Shown: positions 49,456-61,733 of the stretch, piece by piece | How positions within the stretch are numbered: the stretch's first letter is position 1 | Layout of the letters: the number at the start of each line of letters is the position of its first letter | Assembly: GCF_000275845.1 (NCBI RefSeq) | Contig: NW_006766962.1 | Location: 42,171-106,170, forward strand | Length of the DNA: 64,000 nt | Source: Dichomitus squalens LYAD-421 SS1 | Taxonomy: Eukaryota > Basidiomycota > Agaricomycetes > Polyporales > Polyporaceae | Direction: 5' to 3' | Position numbers and translations under genes: made by a program | The notes under the pieces: model-generated | The model's database searches: none | What the model was told of the DNA's origin: nothing | What the model saw: only the letters and a program-made list of their open reading frames with translations

Positions 49456-51062
49456 ATGCATCGTCTGCCGTATGATGTGCAACTCGCGATCGTGCGCCTT
49501 CTGAGTGTTCAAGATGTCATCAGGTTTTGTGCGGTAAGTGCATTCCCGCATGTGGTGTCTGCCGCGCTTCGGACGTGACCGTCGACTTATGCTCTTGTTC
49601 AGACCTGCAAAGCATCTCAAGAATTCATGCGCGACCGCACAATCTGGCACCACATGCTGTCCCGCCTCCTACTACACTTCCCCAATCCGCAGCTCTCTCT
49701 GCGCCTCGTCAGCATGGAAGTGGAAGAGATGAAGAGGTGGGTCCTGCACTCGGCCAAGCTCGATCGCATGTGGCACAAGATCGACTACCATCCCCGATTG
49801 ATTCGCGACCTCCACTGCGACAAAAGGGTCGAACATGTGAACCTGGTGGCAGGCGGAGACTGGCTCGTCATCGTCTTACGCGACGGCTCACTACAGCTGC
49901 ACGAGCTAGGCGCTACCGCACCCGCCGCTACGTTGTCGCAACCGCTGACACAGGACGAGTCCGTGCTCTACTTGAGCTCACGTCTGTCTTTGACTCACGA
50001 ACGCGAGGACCTGATCATCTTACAGATGGGCGTGCGGTACAAGTGGGTGCACTTCTTTCACTCAGGATGCCTTGGCAGTCTACTGACCACAGCGATCCAC
50101 TGGTGGGGACAGCCAGTGTAACATCTACGTCTATCACATCGCAGTCGTCGATCCCGTGCCTACATTTCTACGGGTTGGCAAGATTTCTGTCACAGGCTCT
50201 GTTTGGTCTTGCGCTTCTGGCCTACATGTGCTCGTGTACGGCCTCGAAAGCGGCGAAGGGGACATGATCCTGCACGTCTACCCTCTGGGCCGGCAATACG
50301 CGGACGTCGAAGGCCCCGCAGTGTCAATGAACATAGGACCGTGGTCGGTGAGTGTGTCTTGCCACGAACGCCGTTTTCAGCCGTCTAACCAAGGCCCTCG
50401 CCGCATAGGCAGACGAAGACTTCACCATCTCCGTCCTTTCCGACAACCAGATCATACTCGCCTACCAAGGCGGTGTGTTCATATACGAGATCCCCCTTCC
50501 CGTCACCCATCCTCCCCTCCCGTCATCTGGGCGCCCTGCTGTACACCTTGTGCGTCCAGTCTGGAGCACGACCGCTGATATCGGCTCGGGCATATACCGC
50601 ATCAGCCCCTTCGCCCACAGCGCGAACGCACGCACACACCCGCTCGTCATCGCGGGAACGCGCGCTCTGCACGTCCTCCGCGTCTTCCCCGACTCTCGCG
50701 TCGACTACCGCGAGGTGCCGTACCCGCTCGCGCTCGGGGCCGAGGTCGGGTACATGGGACTCGGCGCCGTCGGCGTGCGGCGCGCGATCTGGGACTGCAC
50801 AGAGGCGCGAAACGGGTCGCTGCACGTGCACTTCCGGACGTACTCGCTCCCGCGCTCTATTCTCGATCTCGAGGGGGACGAGCACGAGCTCGAGGCGAGA
50901 GAGCTGGGCACCCGGGGCAAGCTCGGCTCGTTCAGCGTCAGGCTCCATCCCGAGGAGCACCTGGTGAGCTTGTGTCTGGAGGAGGGTTCTGGGCGGATAT
51001 GCTTGCTTCTCAATAATGTTACGACGGGGGCCCGGCGGATAGCGGTCATCGACATTGTATGA
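49456..51062 (+). CDS. F-box protein with C-terminal beta-rich (propeller-like) region
   Basis: Four exons (49456-49533, 49603-50036, 50113-50347, 50409-51062) close to 466 residues. The F-box is at the very N terminus and is split by intron 1: RLPYDVQLAIVRLLSVQDVI, then RFCATCKASQEFMRDRTIWH. The rest is a long series of short beta segments (VNLVAGGDWLVIVLRDGSLQ, DGSLQLHELGAT, DNQIILAYQGGVFIYEIPLP) that look like the blades of a WD40-like propeller without canonical WD residues. This would be a substrate receptor of an SCF ubiquitin ligase. Partners are unknown. The model has no breaks, in contrast to the other two F-box loci. Confidence 0.85.
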
Positions 51063-51356
51063 CCGTAGCCCCACGGAACGGATGACAGCAGCACACGACC
51101 GAACGCGACCACAGCCTCCACAGCTGACGTTGTATGACGCACCTCCTTCTAGCGTATTCCACAGATCACATAGGAGCGGACGTAAGTACGTCCCGGACGC
51201 CCCATGTGCTTGCGGCGAACCAGAGCTTAATACTCGCGTGTACTTGTACGCAGAACAACGAATCTCATTACTAAAACAATGCAATCAGCGAAGCACACGG
51301 AATACAGCACGATGAGACGATGACGGTGGACTGAATTGGCGGGGACGGAGGGAAGT

Positions 51357-53619
51357 TCAGCCTTGCACCAGGGACGGCTTATGCATGCTCGTCCACTGAT
51401 CCAGGAGTTTCCAGAAGTGGGCTACGACGGACTTGTCCACATGTCGACGGTGAGGGTCGATCTACCAAAGTGCCATACTTAGCACAACGGCTCAAATAAT
51501 GGACAGTGGGATCCGAACCGACCTTCAGCTCCGTGACATTCCAGTCCTTGATCTTGGGGTTAGGCGGGTCGTTCGTCCACGAAAAGTAGATCCCCTTCAC
51601 TAAATACAGCAGAAGGCCCGTCAATTACGGTACTTCCACGCGGTGGCGCACGCCTACCGTGGTGGAAGAGCGTCTTCGGCTCCGTCCATTTGTAGGGCCG
51701 GAACTGCCACGCTTGCCCGGTGGTCAGTACGCACACCACGCGGTCCCACGCATCTGTACCGAACTTCGCCAACGCCTCGGTGCTGTCGACCACGAAGTAC
51801 CTAGGAACCAGGAAGGAAGGTAAAGTTCGCATCCGTATGGCCCATGACATCAGCGCACCTAGTTTGCGTCTCTGTTTCGCGTCCAGATGAGTCGATCGTG
51901 GTTCGCTTTCGGTATATGGGAATCATGTCTTCCGGGCGCGCATTACCTTCCGCGGCCGCGCGGGTACGGGCTTCTTGCGACGGCTCGAAGACGGCGTCTT
52001 GCAGGAAGCGACGCACGTTGTGCATTGTAATGAGGGACGTCGGCGAAGAGGAGATGATAATGATGGGGTATTGATTGCCTGGGAGTCCTCAACGTAACGA
52101 CGGCGAGCTTAAGGTCACGGAGGATGTGGTACTTACGAGCTTTCCGAGGCTGCATTTTGGAATCTGAACGACGGTCAATAATCCCGACGCATCATAGAAG
52201 GTATTGTGGGACTAACCGGCTGTCGGGGTGAGAGTACTCATGGACGTGGTGCTCTTCCCTCCTTCCCTCAACTTCTTCAGCTTGTCGGCAAACGACTCCT
52301 TCAGCGAGTTGAAGTTCTACGCCATATCCGTCAGCCAGAGTAGGAGACTGATTACCGGCACGAACGTTGGGCTTGATTCCCCGGAGCACAGTATTCCGAT
52401 CCTGTAATTCGATCTCGTTCGCCTTGATCCTCTTTACGACTTCTATGTCTGCGGGGTCTATGACATATCTACGCTTGAGGGGGCTCGAAGTGGACTCGGA
52501 CAGTTTGGAAAACGATGACGATGACGGTAACGCAGCCGAAGCTCGCAATTGTGGCGGTGTTCCAGGGGGGGTTGTCGATGCAACTGCAATGTAGTGTTAG
52601 CCCAGATTTCCTTCAAAGACGAGGTTTACTGTAGAGATCCATGTCAAGGTCGCTTGGGCAAGACTCTCAATGGAAAGGCTTGGCACGGAAGAGCCACTTT
52701 GCTGCTGCATCGCGGCGTCCCACGAACCACGTCTCGGATGCCAGACTGCACAAATCAAGCTACTGTATAGCGCAGAGATGATGGGTTTGCATAGACAGAG
52801 CTTGAGTGCGTTTCGCACTAATTGCCATCACATGATATGCATCATCAGCATGCTGGTCGTGTACTGGTGGCTATGGGGACAAAAGGGCGAGGGAAAACCC
52901 GGACAGCGCCCACCTTCTGTTGAAGCGCACGGAGGTATGACTCTTCCTTTCCATTCCTAAAGCGCTACCCAACCTTGCACACGTAGTCACTGACACCAAG
53001 ACCCACACGGACATAGACCAGGTCACGGTGCTCGTGTCCTTCCCCAGCACGGTGGAGGCCCATGCGCCGCCAGACCCTCACCCAGCACATCCGGAAGTCT
53101 AGACGGTCTGTATTCGAGAGCCCAATAGAGCCAGAGGGATGAAGGAGAGATAGGGAAGCAGTTGCGAAAGAAGCCGCAACTCACGACGTGTATTTTGGAT
53201 GATTGGTACACACCTTCGACTGTGATCAGTCCATGCAACGTTTGTGACTTGTCCGTTAGCCAGTCCACGATGGCCTTGCGGTCTGTTACGCTAACGAACC
53301 CAACAGCGAGGCCATTCTCGCGGATTCGCTTCATGTAGTCGGCACCAGGAGCATCCCGAAGCATCCAAGCGAGATAGACGGCACCCAGAGAGTAGAAGTC
53401 TTCAGGTTTCGCTTCCGGGTCTGTCGAGGTTGCCCCCATCTTCCTTAGTCTTGTGGGAGCGGTTTTGGGGAATGTTGCTTTTGGGGATAGCACAAGGTGT
53501 GTGGCATCGGCGAACGAAATGACAGTGGTGGAACCTTTCTTGTAGGTGATGTTCGGTTTCCCTCTGCTCGACTTTATAGCCTCCTTGAGCGCAAGAATGG
53601 GGTCTGAAGGTGAGCTCAT
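51357..53619 (-). CDS. CDC73: Paf1-complex subunit Cdc73
   Basis: Cdc73 is the parafibromin homologue and works in RNA polymerase II elongation and histone modification. Eight exons (53619-53214, 52583-52366, 52316-52217, 52163-52137, 52078-51859, 51800-51658, 51599-51523, 51461-51357) close to 431 residues. The N-terminal part reads DPILALKEAIKSSRG, TFPKTAPTRLRKMGATS and EDFYSLGAVYLAWMLRDAPG. The middle is RYVIDPADIEVVKRIKANEI with DRNTVLRGIKPN. The Ras-like C-terminal domain includes PIIIISSSPTSLITMHNVRR, KFGTDAWDRVVCVLTTGQAW, QFRPYKWTEPKTLFHHVKGI and HVDKSVVAHFWKLLDQWTSM. Intron 1 (53213-52584) is 630 nt; the other introns are 49-61 nt. Confidence 0.95.
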
Positions 53620-53902
53620 GGTGAGAGACGGGAGACAAGTGAGACCAGGACCGCTAGTAGCACGACGACGAGAGCAGCGAGCTCCAATATGTGCGCGGCG
53701 CGTACCGATCCCGTGCATTGTGTGTGACAGCTAATGTCACAGGCCTCAGTCACAGCAGACCCTAACCCGTTCGCCCCGTTACGTAAGCCCAGCCACCATT
53801 TTTCGGCGATGAGGACGCTGATTGCAGCTCAGTCCAAACCTCACCCTCCCCGACCCCCTCTGAAGCATTAACTTGCTTCTCTCACCCTCTCTTGCGCACA
53901 CA
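53620..53902. promoter_or_regulatory. Shared promoter region between CDC73 and eIF2A
   Basis: 283 bp between head-to-head ATGs at 53619 and 53903. A CT-rich stretch (CTTCTCTCACCCTCTCTTGC) sits just before the eIF2A start, typical of fungal housekeeping promoters. No TATA box. Confidence 0.5.
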
Positions 53903-56238
53903 ATGGCCTCGCAACCGTCCCAGCAGTATGCTTGTCAGTTTACCGCCGAAACTCTGGCTGTTTTCTGTGTCTTCTGACCTGATTGCCCTCATCTAGACCG
54001 CGCGCAGAAGAGCTTCGGCCTCGTTGGCGGAACCCCCAACTACGATTCTATCGATAGTTTCCAAGCACCGGAGGTGCCCGCGAGGACGTACCAGTACAGC
54101 CCCGATGGCCGTCTCTTGGCATACGCCATCCCTACCGGTGTCCGCATCTTCCAGGCGGAGAGCGCACAGCTGCTCCAGGAGCTCTCTCTCCCCAATGTCT
54201 TAGAGATCGGCTTCTCGCCACGCGGAACGTACCTTTCTACCTGGGAGAGGCCCCAAAAGTTTGAGGACGGCACTCAACACAAGAACCTCCGCATCTTCTC
54301 CGTCTCGACAGGCGAGGAACTTGTCGCCTTCTCACAGAAGTCGCAGGAGGGGTGGGAACTCCAATACACCATCTCCGAGTCTCACGCTGTTCGCCTGGTT
54401 GGCCAGGAGATCCAGGTGTTCCGACCTGCGGAGTGGTCCAAGGGTGTAGTGGATAAACTCAAGGTCGAGGGTGCGACGTCCATCACTCTCAGCCCGGGAC
54501 TCAACCCGTCCGTGGCAGTCTTCGTCGCGGAGAAAAAGGTGTGCATTCAACTATGTGTAGCGCCCCTTTCCGCCCCGTATGCCGCCGTTGCCTCGGACCA
54601 TGTCCGGCGTCGGTGTCCAGGATTGAGCATAGTTCTCAACGCACCGCCTATCACACGAGCGCTATTGAATGCTATCTTGGATCGCTTCGTGCACAATTCA
54701 GAGCGGGTGGCATGTAGCTGTCATGGAGCATCATTGGCTGATCGACCCACGTCTAGGGACAACCGGCCACCGTCAAGATTTACAGCCTTACGGCGCTCAA
54801 CGGCCTTCCGACATGCCAGAAGACTTTCTTCAAGGCTCAGCGCTCCCAAATCAAGTGGAACACACTTGGCACTCAAGTTCTCGTCCTGACGGCTACTGAT
54901 GTTGATCAAGCGAACAAGAGCTACTACGGCGAGACCGGTGGTCTCTACTTGCTAAGCGCTGCCGGCAACTTCGACTGTCGTGTCACCCTCGATAAAGATG
55001 GTCCCGTCCATGATCTCGCGTGGAGTCCGAATTCGAAGGAGTTTGTTGTCAGCTATGGCTGTGAGTAGAAATTACAACCTCGTATGTCTTTGTACCGATG
55101 TCTTCCCCGACAGTCATGCCTGCGAAGACGATGCTGTTCGACCAGCGTGCCCGGACTCTTCACGACTTCGGCACCGCATTCTGCAACTTCATCTCTTTTA
55201 ACCCACAAGGTCGTCTACTGGCTATCGCCGGCTTTGGCAACCTTGCAGGTAAAGTTGACATCTACGATCGCCGGACACTTAACAAGGTCACGAGTATCGA
55301 TGCGTCCAACACCTCGCACTGTGAGTGGTCGCCCGACGGCCGCTTCCTCCTCACTGCCACGCTCTCCCCTCGACTCCGCGTCGACAACGGCATCAAGATT
55401 TGGCACTGCACAGGACCGCTCGTTCACGTTCAGCTCACGGAAGAGCTCTACCAGGTGTCATGGCGACCCACCCCAGTCGACGCCCTCCCTCCCTTCCCGC
55501 AAAACATACCCCCCGCCCCCGCTCCTGCTCCAAGCGTTCTCCAACACGCCGACGTCGCGAAGCCTACCCCTACGAAGCCTGCTGGTGCGTACCGACCACC
55601 CGGCTTACGCGGTCTCGAGGCATCAGCCGCGTACAAGCGGGAGGATGGCACGCCCAGCGGGCAGTCGACGCCCAATGGGCGCTACAGCAGGAGTCCTGCC
55701 CCAGGGCGGTTCCAGAACGGCAGGAAACACGTGCCCGGCGCGCCGACTTCCCCATCACCCGTGCGCCAGGCTGGGGGCGACCAGGAGAAGCGTGGGCGGA
55801 AGCGGAAGGGCGCGAAAGACAAGGAGAAGAAGGAGGGCGGCAAGAAGGAGGGTGGTGAGGTCGACGGGGGTGCACGTCCGTCATTGGACATCAACGTCAA
55901 TGGGAATGGGAACGTGGTTGTGGCCGATGCTGGTGCTGGTGCTGGTGCTGATGGCGCTGACGGCGCTGTGTCCATCCCGCCTACGCCGGGCGCTGATGGC
56001 GGGCTCGACCCGATAGCAAAGAAAGTCCGGAACTTGACCAAGAAGGTGCGTGTATATTCTCTAGGCGTGAAGAGACAGGTGTTGACAAGCATGGTTTCCA
56101 TGCGAATAGCTCAAGGCGATTGACGAGCTCAAGGACAAGCAGAAGAAGGGCGAACGGCTTGAGGCGACCCAGCTCAAGAAGATCGAGACCGAGGCTGAGA
56201 TCCGCAAAGAGCTAGCTGGTCTCGGTATCAATCCATAG
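53903..56238 (+). CDS. Eukaryotic translation initiation factor 2A (eIF2A)
   Basis: Five exons (53903-53933, 53997-54538, 54757-55060, 55114-56045, 56110-56238) close to 645 residues. The N-terminal half is a nine-bladed beta-propeller of the eIF2A type: RTYQYSPDGRLLAYAIPTGV, VLEIGFSPRGTYLSTWERPQ, ATVKIYSLTAL and GPVHDLAWSPNSKEFVVSYG. These continue in MPAKTMLFDQRARTLHDFGT, FNPQGRLLAIAGFGNLAGKV and HCEWSPDGRFLLTATLSPRL. Next comes a disordered linker with AYRPPGLRG, then a Lys/Glu-rich stretch. The last exon holds the conserved C-terminal helix (AIDELKDKQKKGERLEATQL). eIF2A binds initiator tRNA and helps alternative initiation. Intron 2 is 218 nt, longer than its neighbours. Confidence 0.96.
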
Positions 56239-57189
56239 CGACCCTCCCGGTGTCTACATGTGCTTCGCCTCATCGCATCTTGTTCAACCTTACCATCGCA
56301 TTACGACCCACTATATCCACGCATCTCATGATCCCCCTCATCCTACTAATACTGCGGCCGGGTCAAGATTCAGGTCACACATACGCACACACGTAGACTT
56401 GACGCATGGAGTTTGCCCGGCCTACTGTCGCTGCTTCTCCATCTGTCTCTGGTCTGTCGTCTGCCTCTTCTCCTCTCGCTATCATGTCGTTGTTGCTTCG
56501 CCCATCATTGTTTCGTCTTTCGGACACCATCCACCTTGCTGTCGCTCACGCGTTACATTTCACGTCGTCACTGTGGGAGGAGACCACGGCGACGAGGCTC
56601 TGGGAGCCGTGCATGCTGTTTAACGCGCGTTCGGGTACTAATGTTATTGGAAGACGCATGGAGTCCTTGTTGTAAGTACATTGGGTGGTCATTGGGGTGT
56701 TGGATAGCATTATATTCTTATCGCTGCATGTTCGAAGTCAACGAGTGTTTGCGCGTGCGCGTGTCGTGGTGCGTCAGGCTACAACCAGGCGTATGTCTAA
56801 GTATCTCGCGGTTAGTCGAGTAGATCTAGAGCGCACCAGGACGCTAGGGAATGTTGTGGAAAGCCTTGTTTCCTCGCCCTCAAAGCTTTGGTGTGAAATA
56901 GTTGTTTGCCGCGGTGGAGCCAAGGGTCAAGAGGATGCGAGGGTGTCATCGTGGTGCCGCAGAGGGGAGGACGAGCCGGGTCGGCTACTGTCCGCGCACT
57001 GGGTAGATCAAGGACGCGGAGGAAGTGGCCTGGGCTTCGGTAGTATGAACAGCCTTACATCGAGTAACTCGCTCTTGCGACAATACAAAACAAATGACAG
57101 ACATTGATGAGCAAGAGCACCGTTGGCCATGAGACCGAAGCCAGATGTGAGCAGCTCATCTACTCCGGTTCGTCGGCCTAACATGTAGT
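56239..57189. other. 3' flank of eIF2A and intergenic DNA, no gene seen
   Basis: ORFs here lack family-like sequence. T-rich and CT-rich runs near 56440-56530 fit 3' UTR or spacer. Confidence 0.45.
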
Positions 57190-57513
57190 CTACAAATATT
57201 GAGCATGGCACCGGAACGCGTGTGGTCGTTCGCCATACTGCATCCACTGATGTGCATTGTATATGCCCAGAGTGTAGAACTGCCACCCGCAGACACCGCA
57301 CATGATGGGGTTCCTAGTCGTCGAAAAGGCAATATACTCATCAGAGCAAGTCGCAGAGACGACCGATGGAGACCCAACGCACAACAGAAGCCCATGTGTT
57401 TTGTATATGTGTTGCTGCGCATCATCCCCGCTCATTACGCGCCCATTCCCACAGGGGATGCATTGGAAGCTTCGGGATTTTCGAGGGCCTGCTGGAGCAC
57501 CTCTGGCCAATGA
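57190..57513 (-). CDS. Possible last exon of a C2H2-like zinc-finger protein
   Basis: The minus-strand frame ending at 57190 contains FQCIPCGNGRVMSGDDAQQH followed by IYKTHG, a C-x2-C-x13-H-x4-H pattern. It also contains IMCGVCGWQFYTLGIYNAHQ, which starts as C-x2-C-x12-H but has its next His nine residues on. An acceptor (TTGGACGTACAG) precedes 57513, and a GTAAGT donor at about 57617 could be its partner. The upstream exon is closed by a stop and has no ATG, so I cannot complete the gene. It may be a relic. Low confidence. Confidence 0.3.
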   Translation of the reverse strand, partial: SLARGAPAGPRKSRSFQCIPCGNGRVMSGDDAQQHIYKTHGLLLCVGSPSVVSATCSDEYIAFSTTRNPIMCGVCGWQFYTLGIYNAHQWMQYGERPHAFRCHAQYL

Positions 57514-58945
57514 CTGTACGTCCAAACAGACGGTCAGCGAAGCGGGCAGTAAGTCAGTATAGCTGATGAGCGGCAGCTTTGGTTCCGAGCAGAAGATATT
57601 GGTGAATAAGACTTACACTGCACTCATCGCGTGGATCTAACAGAGGAATCAAGGAAGCCGTGCGCAAAGGCGAGGCCGTTCTCAATCAGGCAGTGCGAAT
57701 GGAGGGTGTGCAGTGGAAGTGGTAGTAGGACGACTCATCGACACCCTAGCGAGGGTCCTCGTTATGTACCGGCAGTGAGCCGCGCCGGTGCTGTCCAGCC
57801 GCGGTGGTTGGAAACCTGTACTGCTGCCAAGATGTTCCCCAGAGAAGAGTGAGTTGGTTGAAGCGCTTGTGCTCCTAGGGTGATGCGGAGCTACATACAG
57901 CGCCTGGTGTATGCCGCTAGCAGCCTGGTACAGTACTCGAGAATGGACCACCGTCAGACCCGTCAACACCGTCGCCCTGCCTTGAGCGCTTGACCCTCTG
58001 ATTAGACAGTTGAGGGTTGCGTACTCGACACATTCGCCGATACAAGCGACACGCACACGGCGAGCGCAAACTTCCAGCCCGGAATCAAGACGCTGATGCG
58101 GTTGAGAAGGCGCTTCTTGTCGTAGGGCACAGGGCCAGTAGCAAGGAGTCCCTGAAAAAAGGCGTGATTCCGTGTCCCCCGTTCACAGTCAACTGTGGTT
58201 TCACATGGGAGCGAGAGAGGTGTCAAGACCCACTCAAGGTGCCAGCCGCATCTAGCCTGCCTCCCTGACAGCGGTTCTCGCCGGTGTGGTCCGTGCACAT
58301 CGAAGCTTCTCTAGACGAGCGCGAGGTTCATGCCACTATATCGCCAGTCTTCCCAGCCTGTAAGGCTGCATGCCAGCGAGGGCATGGCTGGTCCATGGGG
58401 AGCTGATGATACGGCGTCAAGGAGGGAGCTCGGAAACCTGACCCTACGAGTCTTCGGCGTATGTGTCTGTCCAATGGTGAACGAAACGAGACCGCAGTAT
58501 CGTCCCGGCAGCTGGCAGAGAGAAAGAGTGTGCCTCCGAGTTAACAACGCGAGCCAGAAGTCCTCTGCAAGAATGCTGAGCATAGGTGGGAAGAAGTTTA
58601 GGACAGCCACCCACTCAAAAGAACCTACCCTGATGTCGCAATGCCATCCAGATATCCAAGGGGCCAAGGGTCGTCGTCACCCAGGAGACGTGCGCACGTC
58701 GCAGAGCATAGTTGAGTTCGTGCATGCGCCGCTCGTATGTTGTTCGCCACCGACGCGTGGGAGGGACACATCGAACAGCTGTCTAGTATAGGCTACAAGG
58801 ACGAACGAACAATGGCCGCGCCCACGACAAAGTGAAGTCCTCCGTGGGAGGCAATCTCTACGTCTCCGAGGGCGCCGGACTTGGCAGCGGGGCCAGACAA
58901 CGCTGAGCTGAGCTACAAACCGACGACCGCAGCACCTTGACATAC
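57514..58945. other. Intergenic, no firm gene
   Basis: It contains a 125-codon minus-strand open frame (57682-58056) and others of similar size, none with a recognisable motif. One may hold upstream exons of the zinc-finger candidate. Confidence 0.4.
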
Positions 58946-58947
58946 TA

Positions 58948-59400
58948 CAGTCGACACCCTCCTAACCCATACCCCTAGTAACCCATAAACTCTGAAAACC
59001 CATAGGATTTTGGCTTTCCCAAGTCGGGATAGGGGGAATTCGACCCCATAACCCATAGGTCCCCAGTACCCCATAACTCATAGCCTTCTAGGGCTCAAAA
59101 CCCATACGGTAATAGTGGTCACATTGACATTTCGCTCATCAATAACCCACAAAGTACTCGATACATGCTTCCTTGTGTCCTCCCAGCATCCATCCATGCT
59201 TCAACCACATTGTGGGTAGCTTAGTGTGTTCGAAATCCCATAGCGCTCCCTCGAAGGGTCAGTAGACGCCTGTTCAGCGCTCGCTAACTGGGACTTATCA
59301 GGGCGCTTAGAAGGCGCTAAAGTTCTGGTAGCCCATAACCCCTCAAAACCCATATATTTGGGCCTGTCCCGAGGGCTATGGGTTAAGAGGGTGTCGACTG
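58948..59400. mobile_element. MITE, 453 bp, pogo/Fot1-like, CAGTCGACACCC termini and TA duplication
   Basis: The left end CAGTCGACACCCTCCTAACC (58948 on) pairs with the reverse complement of the right end GGGTTAAGAGGGTGTCGACTG (ending 59400). One mismatch falls in the first 25 bp, and matching continues to about 31 bp. TA flanks both sides (58946-58947, 59401-59402). Inside are many copies of AACCCATA or close variants, at both ends in inverted orientation. CAGTCGAC-type ends and TA duplication are known from pogo/Fot1 elements. No transposase is encoded. Confidence 0.92.
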
Positions 59401-59402
59401 TA

Positions 59403-61530
59403 CAACCGGCTCGTCTAGAACTCGCAGGGACAACCTGCAAACGGAAACAAGAAGAGGGCGCCGCGCGCCCTCGCTACCGCACACAACAAAGTTTCGGGCT
59501 CCGCGGCGCCGTAGAACTGTGGTCAAGTACTTGCTAAGTACTTAGCAGAAATGAACCCCCCGCCGCCGGCAGCGCACCCCGCGCACAGAACGCAGGGGAC
59601 AATGGAGGCACCGCCGCGTGCCTGCATTACCAGACAAAAACATCACATTAGTGTGGGGACCGTGCCGTCATCGAAGCACGGGCGACACGGGCGACTCGCG
59701 AGGAAGACCGGGCTGATTGCCGCGGCGCACTGGCAGGGGGCACGAGGCACGAGGCTACAAGTCAGAGGCCTCCGCAACGCACGGGCAGCTTCAATCCGGA
59801 TACTCTGCACTCTGCGCGGCCGAGAAGAATTTGAGGGATGCGTAGATAAGCAGGGCCGAGACTCGAAGGGCGTACGTATGCAACGTTAACCCGCTTGCGG
59901 CCTCGTTGTGATGGAGGATCCCCAGACCCGCCGTGTGCGATTCGCATGTACATACGATGGGCTATCGGGGCGAGCGGCACGCAGATCAGAAACCGCCACG
60001 GACTTCAGATCCTCCAACCACACCTGCAGGCGGTGAAGACAGATGCCAGCCGAGGGACGCGGTGAAGGCCACGGTCTAGTGTGGGCGCATTGTGCACCCT
60101 CCTGGAGAGCAGCTGGGAGAATGACGTTCACGAGAAGCGGACGCGTGGACACAGGCTAGACAAAACACGAGAGGAGCATCGCCGCAGCGGTGCTTCGCGG
60201 CGATATGTGGGCTGTAGAACGCCAGCGTAGGACATCCGGACGCCTGCACGTCCTAGTATCACCGGGGTCTGATGGATAATGTCCTGAAGAGGGTGCCACT
60301 CGACAGTCCTTGGATGGGATCGTCAACTCTAAAACTTGCGCATAGAGTCGCCGCCCTGGTCGCCGCCAGATCGGACTGAGCCACTAGCGGATCTAGATGC
60401 GTACTCGGATCGTGCTCCGGTGCGTCCTGGGATCTCCTCATCTCCGCACTATGTGGTAGACATCTAGACGGATGGCCACACAGATGATCATTGGGCTTCG
60501 CTGGGGATTGGGGAACGGCTTCCGCATTCGCCGCGGCCGGAGACTGTACCGACAGCGAGAGTCATCCGACAGCGGCGTAAGCACCGTGCATCGCAGAAAA
60601 AGATGCGGAGAACGGTTCGAAGTCTGAGCTAAACGCAGGCGCCACTCACAGGCCAGGGCCAGCTGACCCTCTCTCTCCTCCCACCAGATCCATACGTACT
60701 TGTCATGGAGGGCGCGGAGCGGTTCCCCCGCGGCGCCGCTTGGGGAGGTGTCTGAGATACTGACAGCGTCCCCAGAAGCTTCCTTTGGGAGATCGGGATG
60801 GGCTGGCAGAGCGTGCCACTTGCGGCACAACGCGGCCAGCTGGCGGGCTAGCTGGCGGGCCAGCACAGTCGAGACACGGGCTGTACTCGGACGGGCACGA
60901 CAGCTGTCGTCTTCTCAGAATGGGGGGACGAAACGTTGGCAGCGCAGGGGCGAGTAGCTTCGTGCAGTGTCGTAGGCTCGTGGACGGGCAGAGTGGTGAT
61001 AACGACGTCCTCAGGAACACGCTACACGGCCCACGGGAGAAGCGCGAAGCTTATCTGGACGTCGAATGCATTCGAAGGGGACATGTTGAGAAAAGCAGAG
61101 GGGAAGGCAGGGCAGTGGCGGGGCAGGGCGGCGCTTCGGGCTGGGAGGAGCGCGTGCTGGACAAGCAGGGAAGAGCTTTGCGCCGAACACGAAGATGGCA
61201 AGTCAAAGCGTCCGAGCTGGGGGATACGTACAGCGTCGCGGTCGACAAGAACGCGAATTGTTCAGTCGGCTGGTCGCCATTGTGAACAGGATTTGGACGT
61301 CGGGTAGCTGTTGTTCTGAGAAGAGCAGGCGTTGTGAGCGGGAGCACGAGGCTGGGCGAGTTGTCCTGGCGAGCAGACAGCCGAGCGGTTCGGTGCAAGC
61401 GCTGGCCTGAGTCGGCGGCACCGCCTCAGAGGGAAGCGGCTCAAGGCGGATGTGATGCCACTTACCTGATCCAGGAGCCGATTCGCAGATGGGCGTCTGC
61501 GGGGGGTTGTGTCCCGTCCGATGATGTGCC
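59403..61530. other. GC-rich intergenic region, no gene seen
   Basis: ORFs run on both strands with Arg/Pro/Ala-rich composition, as expected by chance at this GC content. None has a recognisable motif or a convincing intron pattern. Confidence 0.45.
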
Positions 61531-61540
61531 CGTATATATT
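61531..61540 (+). promoter_or_regulatory. TATA box of the gene at 61734
   Basis: CGTATATATT about 195 bp before the ATG, followed by a C/T-rich stretch (61560-61735) that fits a fungal 5' UTR. The distance suggests a leader of about 150 nt. Confidence 0.55.
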
Positions 61541-61733
61541 CCCGGTCCTTGATCAGCCTGTGCCCCCGTCGTGCTCCCCGCCAGTACTCCTTCCCGTACT
61601 CCTTCCAGCCCACGCCCTGCATCAAAGTGCCCAGCAAGTACACTTACTGATCCTTATTCTTATATCTGCACTCGCCTTGCACTCGACACTCACCCGCACT
61701 CACCGTTCCTCCCTGCTCTTACTACTGACCACC

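Noticed and set aside
58960..59120. AACCCATA array as an internal telomere repeat
   Set aside because: Fungal telomeres are TTAGGG-type arrays without gaps. These units are irregular and lie inside a TA-flanked element with matched ends.
61203..61643. 146-codon minus-strand ORF before the gene at 61734
   Set aside because: It lacks a recognisable motif and overlaps the promoter of the plus-strand gene; the start codon is doubtful.
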